Of a DNA stretch of 22,013 nt, positions 1 to 6,832 are shown piece after piece. The DNA is from RGIG3040 sp964410675. Its GTDB lineage: Bacteria; Bacillota; Clostridia; Lachnospirales; Lachnospiraceae. The notes under the pieces were generated by a model. It saw nothing but the letters and a program-made list of their open reading frames with translations. It made no database searches and was not told the origin of the DNA. The DNA is taken from contig CAYPIB010000047.1 of NCBI GenBank assembly GCA_964410675.1, positions 1 through 22,013 of the forward strand, in the 5' to 3' direction. The position numbers and the translations under genes are program-made. Position 1 is the stretch's first letter. Each line of letters begins with the position of its first letter.

Positions 1-1
1 T

Positions 2-1696
2 ATGACGGGTACTCCGGCAAAGGGGGTTGGTCCTCAGGACGTGGCACTTGCTATTATCGGAGCGGTATTTGAAAATGGATATGTCAACAATAAGGTGATG
101 GAATTTGTTGGCCCCGGCGTTTCTAACATGAGTGCCGATTTCCGTATTGGTATTGATGTCATGACAACAGAAACAACCTGTCTTTCTTCCATTTGGAGAA
201 CAGACAATGAAATACAGGACTTCTATGATATTCATAACAGAAGTAAAGATTATAAAGAATTAAACCCTGGACAGACAGCGTATTACGATGGCATGATTGA
301 AGTGGACTTATCAGCGGTTAAGCCGATGATTGCCATGCCTTTCCACCCAAGCAATACGTATACGATTGAGGAAGTCAATGCTAACTTAAAGGATATTCTT
401 CATGACGTGGAAAAGAAGGCACTTGTCAGCTTAGACGGAGCGGTAGATTATTCTTTACAGGATAAAATCGTGGACGGAAAGCTTTATGTTGAACAGGGAA
501 TTATTGCCGGCTGTGCGGGCGGCGGCTTTGAAAACATTTGTGCAGCAGCGGATATTTTAAACGGAAAGAGCATTGGGCCTAATGAGTTTACATTAAGTGT
601 TTATCCTGCTTCGACACCGATTTATATGGAGCTGGTGAAAAACGGCAGTGTCGCAAAGCTTATGGAGACAGGAGCAATTATTAAAACAGCATTCTGCGGC
701 CCTTGCTTTGGTGCAGGTGATACTCCGGCAAATAATGCCTTTAGTATCCGCCACTCGACAAGGAACTTCCCGAATCGAGAAGGCTCTAAGCTGCAAAATG
801 GTCAAATATCTTCGGTTGCCCTTATGGATGCGCGCTCCATTGCAGCAACAGCAGCAAACAAAGGCTTCTTAACAGCAGCAACTGATATCGATACAGACCT
901 TACAAAATACAAATATTACTTTGATGAAAATATTTATAAAAACAGAGTATTTGATTCTAAGGGCGAGGCAGACCCAAGCGTAGAAGTCAAATTCGGTCCT
1001 AACATTAAAGACTGGCCGGAAATGAGTGCACTTCCGGATAACATGGTATTAAAAGTAGTGTGTGAAATTCATGATCCGGTTACAACAACGGATGAATTAA
1101 TTCCTTCCGGAGAGACATCTTCTTATCGTTCCAATCCGCTTGGACTGGCAGAATACACATTATCCAGAAAAGACCCGGCTTATGTCGGACTTGCTAAGGA
1201 AATTCAAAAAGCTGAAAAGGCAAGAGAAGAAGGTACCTGCTATAAAAAAGCAGTACCGGAATTAGAACCGATTATGGATACAATAAAATCAAAATTTGAG
1301 GATGCATGTTCTAAAAACACCGGGTTCGGTAGTACTATTTTTGCAGTGAAGCCGGGTGATGGTTCAGCCAGAGAACAGGCTGCTTCTTGTCAGAAGGTGC
1401 TTGGCGGATGGGCAAATATTGCCAACGAGTATGCAACAAAGAGATACCGCTCGAACTTAATTAATTGGGGGATGCTTCCGTTCATTATTGACAAGGGAGA
1501 GCTTCCATTTAAGAAGCTGGATTATCTGTTCGTTCCTCAAATCAGACAGGCAGTGGAAGAAAAGAAAAGCGAACTGACCGCGTATGTTGTAGCAGAGGGC
1601 AGTATGAAGGAGTTCACCTTAAAGCTGGGTGAAATGACAGATGAAGAAAGACAGATTATTTTAAAAGGCTGTCTCATTAATTACAATAGAGTTTAA
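2..1696 (+). CDS. Aconitase-family hydratase, 5'-truncated by the window edge
   Basis: The reading frame is open to the window edge, so the ATG at its first visible codon is probably internal: the first residues already look like the internal TGTPAKGVGPQDVALAIIG segment of aconitases. Visible landmarks are a first candidate Fe-S cysteine in IAGCAGGGFEN (about residue 171 of the visible part), the CGPC pair (232 and 235) expected to complete a [4Fe-4S] cluster, and the C-terminal swivel domain containing DGSAREQAA (about 455). Aconitase relatives hydrate/dehydrate small tricarboxylates in the cytoplasm; this one resembles the YbhJ-like hydratase branch more than classical AcnA/AcnB, so the true substrate is uncertain. 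About 565 residues are visible, and full-length relatives are around 750. A terminator follows the stop codon immediately, so this gene ends its transcription unit. Confidence 0.85.
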   Translation: MTGTPAKGVGPQDVALAIIGAVFENGYVNNKVMEFVGPGVSNMSADFRIGIDVMTTETTCLSSIWRTDNEIQDFYDIHNRSKDYKELNPGQTAYYDGMIEVDLSAVKPMIAMPFHPSNTYTIEEVNANLKDILHDVEKKALVSLDGAVDYSLQDKIVDGKLYVEQGIIAGCAGGGFENICAAADILNGKSIGPNEFTLSVYPASTPIYMELVKNGSVAKLMETGAIIKTAFCGPCFGAGDTPANNAFSIRHSTRNFPNREGSKLQNGQISSVALMDARSIAATAANKGFLTAATDIDTDLTKYKYYFDENIYKNRVFDSKGEADPSVEVKFGPNIKDWPEMSALPDNMVLKVVCEIHDPVTTTDELIPSGETSSYRSNPLGLAEYTLSRKDPAYVGLAKEIQKAEKAREEGTCYKKAVPELEPIMDTIKSKFEDACSKNTGFGSTIFAVKPGDGSAREQAASCQKVLGGWANIANEYATKRYRSNLINWGMLPFIIDKGELPFKKLDYLFVPQIRQAVEEKKSELTAYVVAEGSMKEFTLKLGEMTDEERQIILKGCLINYNRV

Positions 1697-1705
1697 AAGA
1701 TAATG

Positions 1706-1740
1706 AAAAGACTGTTCATAAGTGTGGACAGTCTTTTTTT
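1706..1740 (+). terminator. Intrinsic terminator of the hydratase gene
   Basis: AAAAGACTGT (1706-1715) pairs perfectly with ACAGTCTTTT (1728-1737) around a 12-nt loop, and the stem runs into a T tract (1734-1740). It starts nine bases after the hydratase stop and separates this gene from the cassette that follows. Confidence 0.85.
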
Positions 1741-1766
1741 ATGGGAAAGATAAACTTCAAGCAGAC

Positions 1767-1789
1767 AATTGTCGGATAGTGCGACAATT
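1767..1789. promoter_or_regulatory. Perfect 8-bp inverted repeat, operator-like
   Basis: AATTGTCG (1767-1774) and CGACAATT (1782-1789) are exact reverse complements separated by seven bases. The repeat lies 25 bp upstream of the -35 box of the cassette promoter and downstream of the previous terminator, which is where an activator or regulator dimer might bind. No T tract follows, so it is not a terminator. No regulator gene is adjacent within the window, and I do not recognise the site as that of a known family. Confidence 0.5.
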
Positions 1790-1814
1790 AGATAGAGAAT
1801 CGAATGTAAATATG

Positions 1815-1843
1815 TTGACAAAGTACTCTTTATGTTTTACTAT
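1815..1843 (+). promoter_or_regulatory. Vegetative (sigma-A) promoter of the exported-peptide/ABC cassette
   Basis: A perfect -35 TTGACA (1815-1820) is followed after 17 bp by TACTAT (1838-1843; 4 of 6 to TATAAT). The overlapping TATACT at 1841-1846 is a better hexamer but at 20-bp spacing. The first gene of the cassette starts 25 bp downstream of the -10 box. Confidence 0.75.
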
Positions 1844-1868
1844 ACTAAAAAAAGGGGGTATTAAAGAT

Positions 1869-2246
1869 ATGATTTATAAAAAAATATTTACAAAACTTAA
1901 AATGCTGGGAGCAGTTTTATTAATTACATTGCCAATGACAACTTTTGCGGCAACCGGTACAGAAAGCGTTTCAAAGCCCAAAGCGACAGGGGTATACAGC
2001 AAAGTATCAGGGGGTACGATGTGTCAGGCAACATTTAAGGCGACATGCCAAAAAAAAGGTCCTATGTATGCTTCGGCTATGTATTACAATAAAGCAACAA
2101 GTAAATATGTAACAGCCCATCTAGTGCATGTTTCTACTGGGCAAAAGGCGAGTGCAACGACTGCAAGAATAAGTGGTAAGGCTTATTTATGGAAGCTGCG
2201 GCTATGGTGGACAGGAATAGGCAATGGCAGTATTACAGCAAGATAA
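1869..2246 (+). CDS. Small secreted protein of unknown function, C-terminus probably frameshifted
   Basis: The ATG at 1869 is preceded by a GGGGG ribosome-binding site (about 1854-1858). It is preferred over an upstream in-frame start at 1722 that lies inside the terminator and promoter region. The 125-residue product has a clear Sec signal peptide: K-rich start, hydrophobic LGAVLLITLPM, and a likely cut after TFA near residue 27. The mature part is small, rich in Thr, Ser and Tyr, with two cysteines (52, 60). After Tyr106 the current frame gives an odd tail (LWKLRLWWTG). A -1 frame is open from 2180 and reads EAAAMVDRN then WQYYSKIK, ending at 2260 in an ATGA overlap with the next gene. That suggests a single-base deletion, a sequencing error or recoding. 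The context resembles lactococcin-972-type bacteriocin operons, but I see no decisive similarity. Confidence 0.6.
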   Translation: MIYKKIFTKLKMLGAVLLITLPMTTFAATGTESVSKPKATGVYSKVSGGTMCQATFKATCQKKGPMYASAMYYNKATSKYVTAHLVHVSTGQKASATTARISGKAYLWKLRLWWTGIGNGSITAR

Positions 2247-2256
2247 AAGGAAAAAT

Positions 2257-3969
2257 ATGAAATCCAAAAGTGCATGGTTGGTTTTTAGAAAATGTAATAA
2301 AGAAATTTTATTACTATCGTTAGTTCTTGTCTATATTATCTTTAAAGAGATGTATTGCTTTGTTCAGCTTATGACGGATGCGGCATTAGATGAGGCGTAT
2401 TCAATTTTATGGGTTTTTAATCTATGTGCAATTTTTTACTTTTTTGCTCTTTATATTATATCATATGAGTTTTTTTACATTTTTAAGCGTGATCATATGG
2501 AAGAGGCTGTAAGAAGTATTACAGGAAAAAAAGAAGAAAAAAAGCAATTATGGCTATTAGTAAAAATACATATCGTAATGATTATATTTTTCATAATTTT
2601 CATTACACTGCTATGTGTAATGCTCGGTAAAAGTGACAGTGTATTTATTTATCATGTGATTGAAAATATTTTTGTTAATGCAGGTATGATTGGTATACTG
2701 GCAATTTTACTTGGAAAATGTATATCAATAGTATCAAATAAAACACTCAGAGTTTTTTTACTGACATTTTTTGCAGTTATGTTTTCAGGAATAGCGGATG
2801 TCATTGACATGCTTTTTGCAGAACTATTTATAGATTTCTATAAGGTCAGAAATGCTTTTGCACTGCTTCCTAAAAATATCAATTTTATGCCGAATCTATA
2901 TGTTGGATTTCCGGTACAAATACAAAGAGTGGTACTAATTTGTATTTGGCTTCTTATTTGTCATTTCATAGTTTCCTTGTATTTTTGGAAAAAAAAGAAG
3001 CTGATTGGTATTTTACTTTTTGGCATGGAAGCAGCCGTCATTATCATTTCAGTCACATTTTTAGCGTTTCCATATACAGATTTAACCGAGACGAGAGTCA
3101 CCCCAAATGGTTATTTACTTTATGCCCAAGATTATTATATTCAACAAGGGCATGAAGCTGACAGCTTAGAAGAAGCAGCAGATTTTTGCATTACGGAATA
3201 TAAGATGGAACTAAGCTTTTACAATCAATTATATGCAAATGTAACGATACATATGGATGATAGTAAACGAGATAATTATAAGTTTACCTTATATCACAAT
3301 TATAAAATCAAAAAAATAGTAAATCAAAACGAGGAGGCACTATCCTTTTCGAGAGAAGGAGACTATTTGTGCGTTCAAGCAGGTAAACATCAGACCGAAT
3401 CAATTACCATTCTTTATGAAGGTACCGGGTGCCCATTTTATTCAGAATGGAAAGGTGCTTATTTAAAAGCAGGATTTCCGTATTATCCCATTGCCGGATA
3501 TTGTAAGGTATATGATGAGAGTGGTTACAAAGACTGTATGCCAAAAAAGGATGCTGAATTTTATGTAAAGATAAATACTCTGCTTCCGGTTTACAGTAAT
3601 CTAAATAAAATTTCTGAAAATGAATGGCAGGGAAACAGCCAGGGAGTTACATTGATTGGCGGTATGGTGCGAGAAGAAGTCAGAGAAGGAATTACTTTTA
3701 TTTCCCCTGTTTTGTGGGATGCATCTTCACGAGCACAGCAGCAGATTCAAATGATAGAGCGTATGAAGATACTGCAGGCAGATTATGCAGAAAAGGAAAG
3801 CACAGGAAAAATTACTATTTTTTATTTACCCTATTTTCAAGAATCAATGCAGGAAATTGTATATAAAGATCAAATTTTCGTTATCGATTACACAATGTCA
3901 GAGTTTGAAAAGAATTATAGAGAATATCTTGAAAGTAAGAGGGAGCCAAAGGATGATAATTCGGATTAA
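2257..3969 (+). CDS. Polytopic ABC-transporter-like membrane protein with M1-aminopeptidase-like outer domain
   Basis: The start at 2257 follows an AAAAGG site and lies in the ATGA motif that overlaps the alternative end of the preceding gene. The N-terminal half (residues about 15-272) contains about seven hydrophobic helices and a cytoplasmic charged loop (76-98) as in ABC-2 permeases. The C-terminal half (about 280-570) is soluble. Its YKMELSFYNQLYANVTIHM segment (316-333) and HNYKIKKI segment (347-354) look like the N-terminal beta-saddle of M1 aminopeptidases. The FPYYPIAGY (407-415) and VKINTLLPVYSNL (437-449) segments also fit that fold. No HEXXH zinc motif was found, so peptidase activity is unlikely. 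Permease-M1 fusions are known in Firmicutes; the truncated non-catalytic form suggests binding or immunity. It overlaps the ATPase gene by 17 bp. Confidence 0.75.
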   Translation: MKSKSAWLVFRKCNKEILLLSLVLVYIIFKEMYCFVQLMTDAALDEAYSILWVFNLCAIFYFFALYIISYEFFYIFKRDHMEEAVRSITGKKEEKKQLWLLVKIHIVMIIFFIIFITLLCVMLGKSDSVFIYHVIENIFVNAGMIGILAILLGKCISIVSNKTLRVFLLTFFAVMFSGIADVIDMLFAELFIDFYKVRNAFALLPKNINFMPNLYVGFPVQIQRVVLICIWLLICHFIVSLYFWKKKKLIGILLFGMEAAVIIISVTFLAFPYTDLTETRVTPNGYLLYAQDYYIQQGHEADSLEEAADFCITEYKMELSFYNQLYANVTIHMDDSKRDNYKFTLYHNYKIKKIVNQNEEALSFSREGDYLCVQAGKHQTESITILYEGTGCPFYSEWKGAYLKAGFPYYPIAGYCKVYDESGYKDCMPKKDAEFYVKINTLLPVYSNLNKISENEWQGNSQGVTLIGGMVREEVREGITFISPVLWDASSRAQQQIQMIERMKILQADYAEKESTGKITIFYLPYFQESMQEIVYKDQIFVIDYTMSEFEKNYREYLESKREPKDDNSD

Positions 3970-4801
3970 GAATTTAAAGAAAAAGTTTGGAAAAAAAGAA
4001 ATATTAACTGGAATAACAGCCACGCTTAATGGAAATGTATATGGAATATTGGGACCAAACGGAGCAGGAAAAACAACCCTGCTTCGTTGCATTATTAATT
4101 TATACGAGCCAACGGATGGTTTTGTTGCATTTTTAGACAGTAGCATGCAGCCGCTTGTGTTAGAGGGCAAAAATATGGGCTATCTGCCACAGAAATTCGG
4201 TATTTTTAAAAATTTCTTAGTTCAAGACTTTATGCAATATTTTTGTGATTTAAAGGAAATTCCCAAATCATTCAAAGAGGAAAGCATTGTGGAATGTCTA
4301 AAAACTGTAAACATGGAGGACAAAAGAAAAGTAAGAGTTGATAAATTATCAGGGGGAATGATTCGCCGGCTTGGTATTGCCCAAGCACTTTTGGGAGAGC
4401 CTAAAGTTCTAATTTTTGATGAACCGACTGCCGGCTTAGATCCGGAGGAACGTGCCCGTTTTAAATCGATATTGGCTAAAATAAAAAAGGACAAACTAAT
4501 TTTAATATCCACTCATATTGTGGAAGATGTGGAAGCAGTTTGTGACCAGCTTCTTATTATGGAGGACGGGAATATTTTAACTCAAAGTAAGCCGTCAGAA
4601 CTAATTCACAAAGTAAAAGATAAAGTATATTTAGCGGCAGAAACAGATGAAATTGATGGACCATACGAGGTAATCAGAGCAATAGAATCTGAGGGGATTA
4701 TTATGAACCGGGTAATTTGCCAAAAAGAGCAGAACTTATTGAAAAAGAAGGAAACATTAGAAGATGCGTATTTCGCAGTAGTAAAAGGATATCACGATTA
4801 A
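3953..4801 (+). CDS. ABC transporter ATP-binding protein
   Basis: This 282-residue nucleotide-binding protein has all ABC landmarks: Walker A GPNGAGKT (34-41), Q-loop Gln80, signature LSGGM (132-136), Walker B VLIFDEP (152-158), the D-loop GLD just after it and switch His188. It should power the neighbouring membrane subunits from the cytoplasmic face. The start at 3953 follows GAGGGAG at a suitable distance and gives the normal N-terminus (MIIRIKNLKKKFG). A longer frame beginning at 3785 would add residues that merely overlap the upstream gene. The C-terminal 80 residues (TDEIDGPYEV and later) form a small accessory region common in export-type ATPases. The gene starts inside the preceding one and is followed after one base by the next, indicating strict co-translation. 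Confidence 0.93.
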   Translation: MIIRIKNLKKKFGKKEILTGITATLNGNVYGILGPNGAGKTTLLRCIINLYEPTDGFVAFLDSSMQPLVLEGKNMGYLPQKFGIFKNFLVQDFMQYFCDLKEIPKSFKEESIVECLKTVNMEDKRKVRVDKLSGGMIRRLGIAQALLGEPKVLIFDEPTAGLDPEERARFKSILAKIKKDKLILISTHIVEDVEAVCDQLLIMEDGNILTQSKPSELIHKVKDKVYLAAETDEIDGPYEVIRAIESEGIIMNRVICQKEQNLLKKKETLEDAYFAVVKGYHD

Positions 4802-4802
4802 T

Positions 4803-5966
4803 ATGAAAAATAAAGAAATAAAAAAATCTAATTTTGCAATTTTTTTGTTATATACAATAACCGGAATATTCTTTTGGGTAACGTTCGGTAATGCTCACGA
4901 ATGGTATGAAGGTGAGCAGGGAATGAGGCTGTTTGATATTTTTCAAAATGGCTTTTGCTTTTCCCCCGACTTAGATAACTTGTATGAGAAAGCAGAAAAG
5001 GAAGCATTGGAAACAAAGCAATGGGATGAGGTTTACAAAGATTCAAATCGTATTGTTATGCAATATTATCAAAAGCTTTTAGCGCGGGAAATTGGCGGAG
5101 AAAAAATTTCAATGTTCATTTACTCTTATAGTCCGGTGCTTAAAAATAAAGAAGTGCTTGGTGTTTCTTATCATACGATGAGTAACGAAGATATTCTTTC
5201 ACATATTAATTTTAATGTAACGAATGGACGTATGTTTGAGGGTAATAAAAGGGAAGCAGTTATTATAAATGGAAATAAAAATAAGGTTGGAGGGCAAATT
5301 GAGTTTAAGTCAAAAGACGGAAATAAAATATCATTTGAAATTGTCGGCAGAATCAAAACGGACTATTTACCAAATGGCTGGTCCGATTTAGATGGCTTTC
5401 GTCTTCAGACGATGGAAGTTAAAGGATTAAAGAGTACTGTCTATTTATTGAATCCACAGTGTGATCGTGTGAAATCAGCAATGGAAAGTATAGACCATGG
5501 CGGGTTAAATGCTTTTTTTGAAAGCGAGGATAAACAAGCTTTAGAAAACCTGCAGCATGCATTAGAACCACTAGGTTCCATAAAAAGTTTTTCACAAATG
5601 CGTACAATTCAGGAAAATGGTAAGAAGCAGGTCATACTGCCAATGATTTTAGGTTTTGTATTTTTAGCGTTTACGACAATATTAGATTTTTATATTCAAA
5701 AGGCAAAGTTTAAAAAATTGTATACCGATAGAGAGGGAGAACTGTTTCACTGGGGCAAGAGAAGTTTTTTGATGTTTCGAAAAAATCTTATTGCACTGCC
5801 ATTTATATATATAATTTTATTATTCTTACCGGAACTATATCCTGCTGATATAGTACATATTTGTATTTTAGAAATTGGAATATTTTATATTATAAATTTT
5901 TGCCTGCTTTTTGGTATAAATTACTTTATTGCTAAGAACGGAAAAATAAATGAAAAAAGTATATAA
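4803..5966 (+). CDS. MacB/FtsX-like ABC permease
   Basis: The 387-residue protein has one hydrophobic helix near the N-terminus (11-28), a large predicted extracytoplasmic domain (about 30-274), then three helices (about 277-297, 329-344, 351-375). This 1+3 layout is the type VII (MacB/FtsX) permease topology. The outer domain includes NGRMFEGNKREAVIINGN (141-158), resembling the GRFF-x-EAVI segment of MacB periplasmic core domains. Such transporters usually work by mechanotransmission, handling peptides, lipoproteins or antibiotics outside the membrane. The ATG lies one base after the ATPase stop, and no strong ribosome-binding site is evident, so coupling is likely. Its 3' end overlaps the next gene by 17 bp. 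The family call rests on topology and a short motif, so it is moderate. Confidence 0.7.
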   Translation: MKNKEIKKSNFAIFLLYTITGIFFWVTFGNAHEWYEGEQGMRLFDIFQNGFCFSPDLDNLYEKAEKEALETKQWDEVYKDSNRIVMQYYQKLLAREIGGEKISMFIYSYSPVLKNKEVLGVSYHTMSNEDILSHINFNVTNGRMFEGNKREAVIINGNKNKVGGQIEFKSKDGNKISFEIVGRIKTDYLPNGWSDLDGFRLQTMEVKGLKSTVYLLNPQCDRVKSAMESIDHGGLNAFFESEDKQALENLQHALEPLGSIKSFSQMRTIQENGKKQVILPMILGFVFLAFTTILDFYIQKAKFKKLYTDREGELFHWGKRSFLMFRKNLIALPFIYIILLFLPELYPADIVHICILEIGIFYIINFCLLFGINYFIAKNGKINEKSI

Positions 5967-6579
5967 CATGTTATTTGTATTACTTAAAAGAATAAAAACA
6001 TATATGATAAGCTGTCTTTTCATCTATTTCATTATACTTCCGGGGTTATGTGCCTTTTTTTTAAAATCAGGGAGGAGTATGGCTGATTGCGAAGAAAGTA
6101 TGTTTTTACTTTTTCAGGTCGGCGGATCTTTATTGGCAGCGCTTGGACTCGCTCTTTTTCTGGCACCTGCTGTTGAGGAAGAGAGCAGGGAACTTCTCTT
6201 TATTTTTGAAAGGTGGTTTGTGAAAGAAGCATTGCTGTTTCATATAATTTATTGTGCTATTGCCTGGTGTTCGGCAAAAATATGTACTATTTTTTTGAAT
6301 GACTTTATTGCTCATTTTTTTTCATTGTGGGTAATTTATTTTTTAATGCAGGGTTTTGCATTTGCTATTTTACTTTATACAAATTCTGCTGCATTTGTTA
6401 TCGGCAGCTCTTTACTATACATATTATATTCTCTTACAGTTGGAAATGCATTATTTGGATTTGTTTTTTATGTAGAAATGCCTCAGATTCTATATTGGCA
6501 GCAGTTTTTTTGCTGTCTTGGTCTTGGAGTGTGTTTTTGGATATTGGGAATACTTAAAAGTCTGTTCCCCAAATGGTAG
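5950..6579 (+). CDS. Six-helix membrane protein, likely ABC permease subunit or immunity protein
   Basis: The 209-residue product is almost entirely hydrophobic, with about six helices (18-38, 52-73, 92-116, 120-141, 145-175, 184-203). A short charged loop between helices 2 and 3 (EEESRELLFIFERWF) resembles the coupling region of ABC-2 permeases. No catalytic motif is visible. It begins 17 bp before the end of the MacB-like permease gene and is the last gene of the cassette. It may be the second transmembrane partner of the ATPase, or an accessory protein. No recognisable terminator lies immediately after it; the TTCCC/GGGAA hairpin near 6564-6594 lacks a T tract. Confidence 0.65.
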   Translation: MKKVYNMLFVLLKRIKTYMISCLFIYFIILPGLCAFFLKSGRSMADCEESMFLLFQVGGSLLAALGLALFLAPAVEEESRELLFIFERWFVKEALLFHIIYCAIAWCSAKICTIFLNDFIAHFFSLWVIYFLMQGFAFAILLYTNSAAFVIGSSLLYILYSLTVGNALFGFVFYVEMPQILYWQQFFCCLGLGVCFWILGILKSLFPKW

Positions 6580-6596
6580 TTTTACCCTGGGAAAGT

Positions 6597-6623
6597 TAAA
6601 GGAAAGATTGAACTGACCGATAT
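6597..6623 (+). promoter_or_regulatory. Sigma-28 (SigD)-like promoter of the EF-hand protein gene
   Basis: TAAA (6597-6600), 15 bp, then ACCGATAT (6616-6623). The flagellar sigma-28 consensus in Bacillus relatives is TAAA-N15-GCCGATAT, so this matches at 11 of 12 defined positions with exact spacing. It lies in the intergenic region, on the coding strand of the next gene. Similar GCCGATA strings also occur by chance inside pyrD and sipL, so the call relies on position and spacing. Confidence 0.6.
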
Positions 6624-6662
6624 ATTAGTTACGGGACAATTGTTATCGGCCAATAATAATTG

Positions 6663-6739
6663 CTTGGAATTTATATTGCTTAGCCAAGGATGGTATGAAA
6701 AAAGGGAATGGATATCCCGATTGGATTAACATCCTTTTT
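6663..6739 (+). promoter_or_regulatory. Structured leader with mutually exclusive hairpins, possible attenuator
   Basis: CTTGG (6663-6667) can pair with CCAAG (6684-6688). AAGGATG (6686-6692) can pair with CATCCTT (6730-6736), enclosing a small GGGA/TCCC hairpin (6704-6717) and running into TTTTT (6735-6739). The two right and left arms overlap at 6686-6688, so the hairpins compete. The second looks like a weak intrinsic terminator. If the promoter at 6597-6623 is real, this lies in its about 200-nt leader. No known riboswitch consensus was recognised. Confidence 0.4.
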
Positions 6740-6797
6740 GTATGCGTTATAAAATAATCATCGTAGTGAACGCGGCAAGGATTACAAGGAGGTACCT

Positions 6798-6830
6798 TTG
6801 GCAAAACGGGCGAAGGCAGGAAGGGGGTAA
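6798..6830 (+). CDS. Ten-codon upstream reading frame (leader peptide candidate)
   Basis: A textbook ribosome-binding site AAGGAGG (6786-6792) is followed after five bases by TTG, opening a frame that reads MAKRAKAGRG and stops at TAA (6828-6830). The stop lies two bases before the TTG start of the EF-hand protein, and that gene's own site AAGGGGG (6821-6827) sits inside the last codons of this frame. The layout suggests translational coupling. The peptide is strongly basic and has no known relative that I recognise. It could simply be a fortuitous frame. Confidence 0.4.
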   Translation: MAKRAKAGRG

Positions 6831-6832
6831 AA

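Noticed and set aside
1722..1868. Longer N-terminus for the secreted small protein
   Set aside because: It would begin inside the terminator loop and cross the promoter; the start at 1869 has its own ribosome-binding site and a proper signal peptide.
3785..3952. N-terminal extension of the ABC ATPase
   Set aside because: It only overlaps the preceding gene; the start at 3953 has a good ribosome-binding site and gives the normal family N-terminus.
1764..6643. GACAATTGT occurring on both sides of the ABC cassette (1764 and 6635) as possible insertion boundaries
   Set aside because: Only nine bases, partly self-complementary and AT-rich, with no integrase, tRNA or transposase; chance is sufficient.
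6624..6832. c-di-GMP or other known riboswitch in the leader of the EF-hand gene
   Set aside because: None of the conserved core motifs I know for these classes is present.
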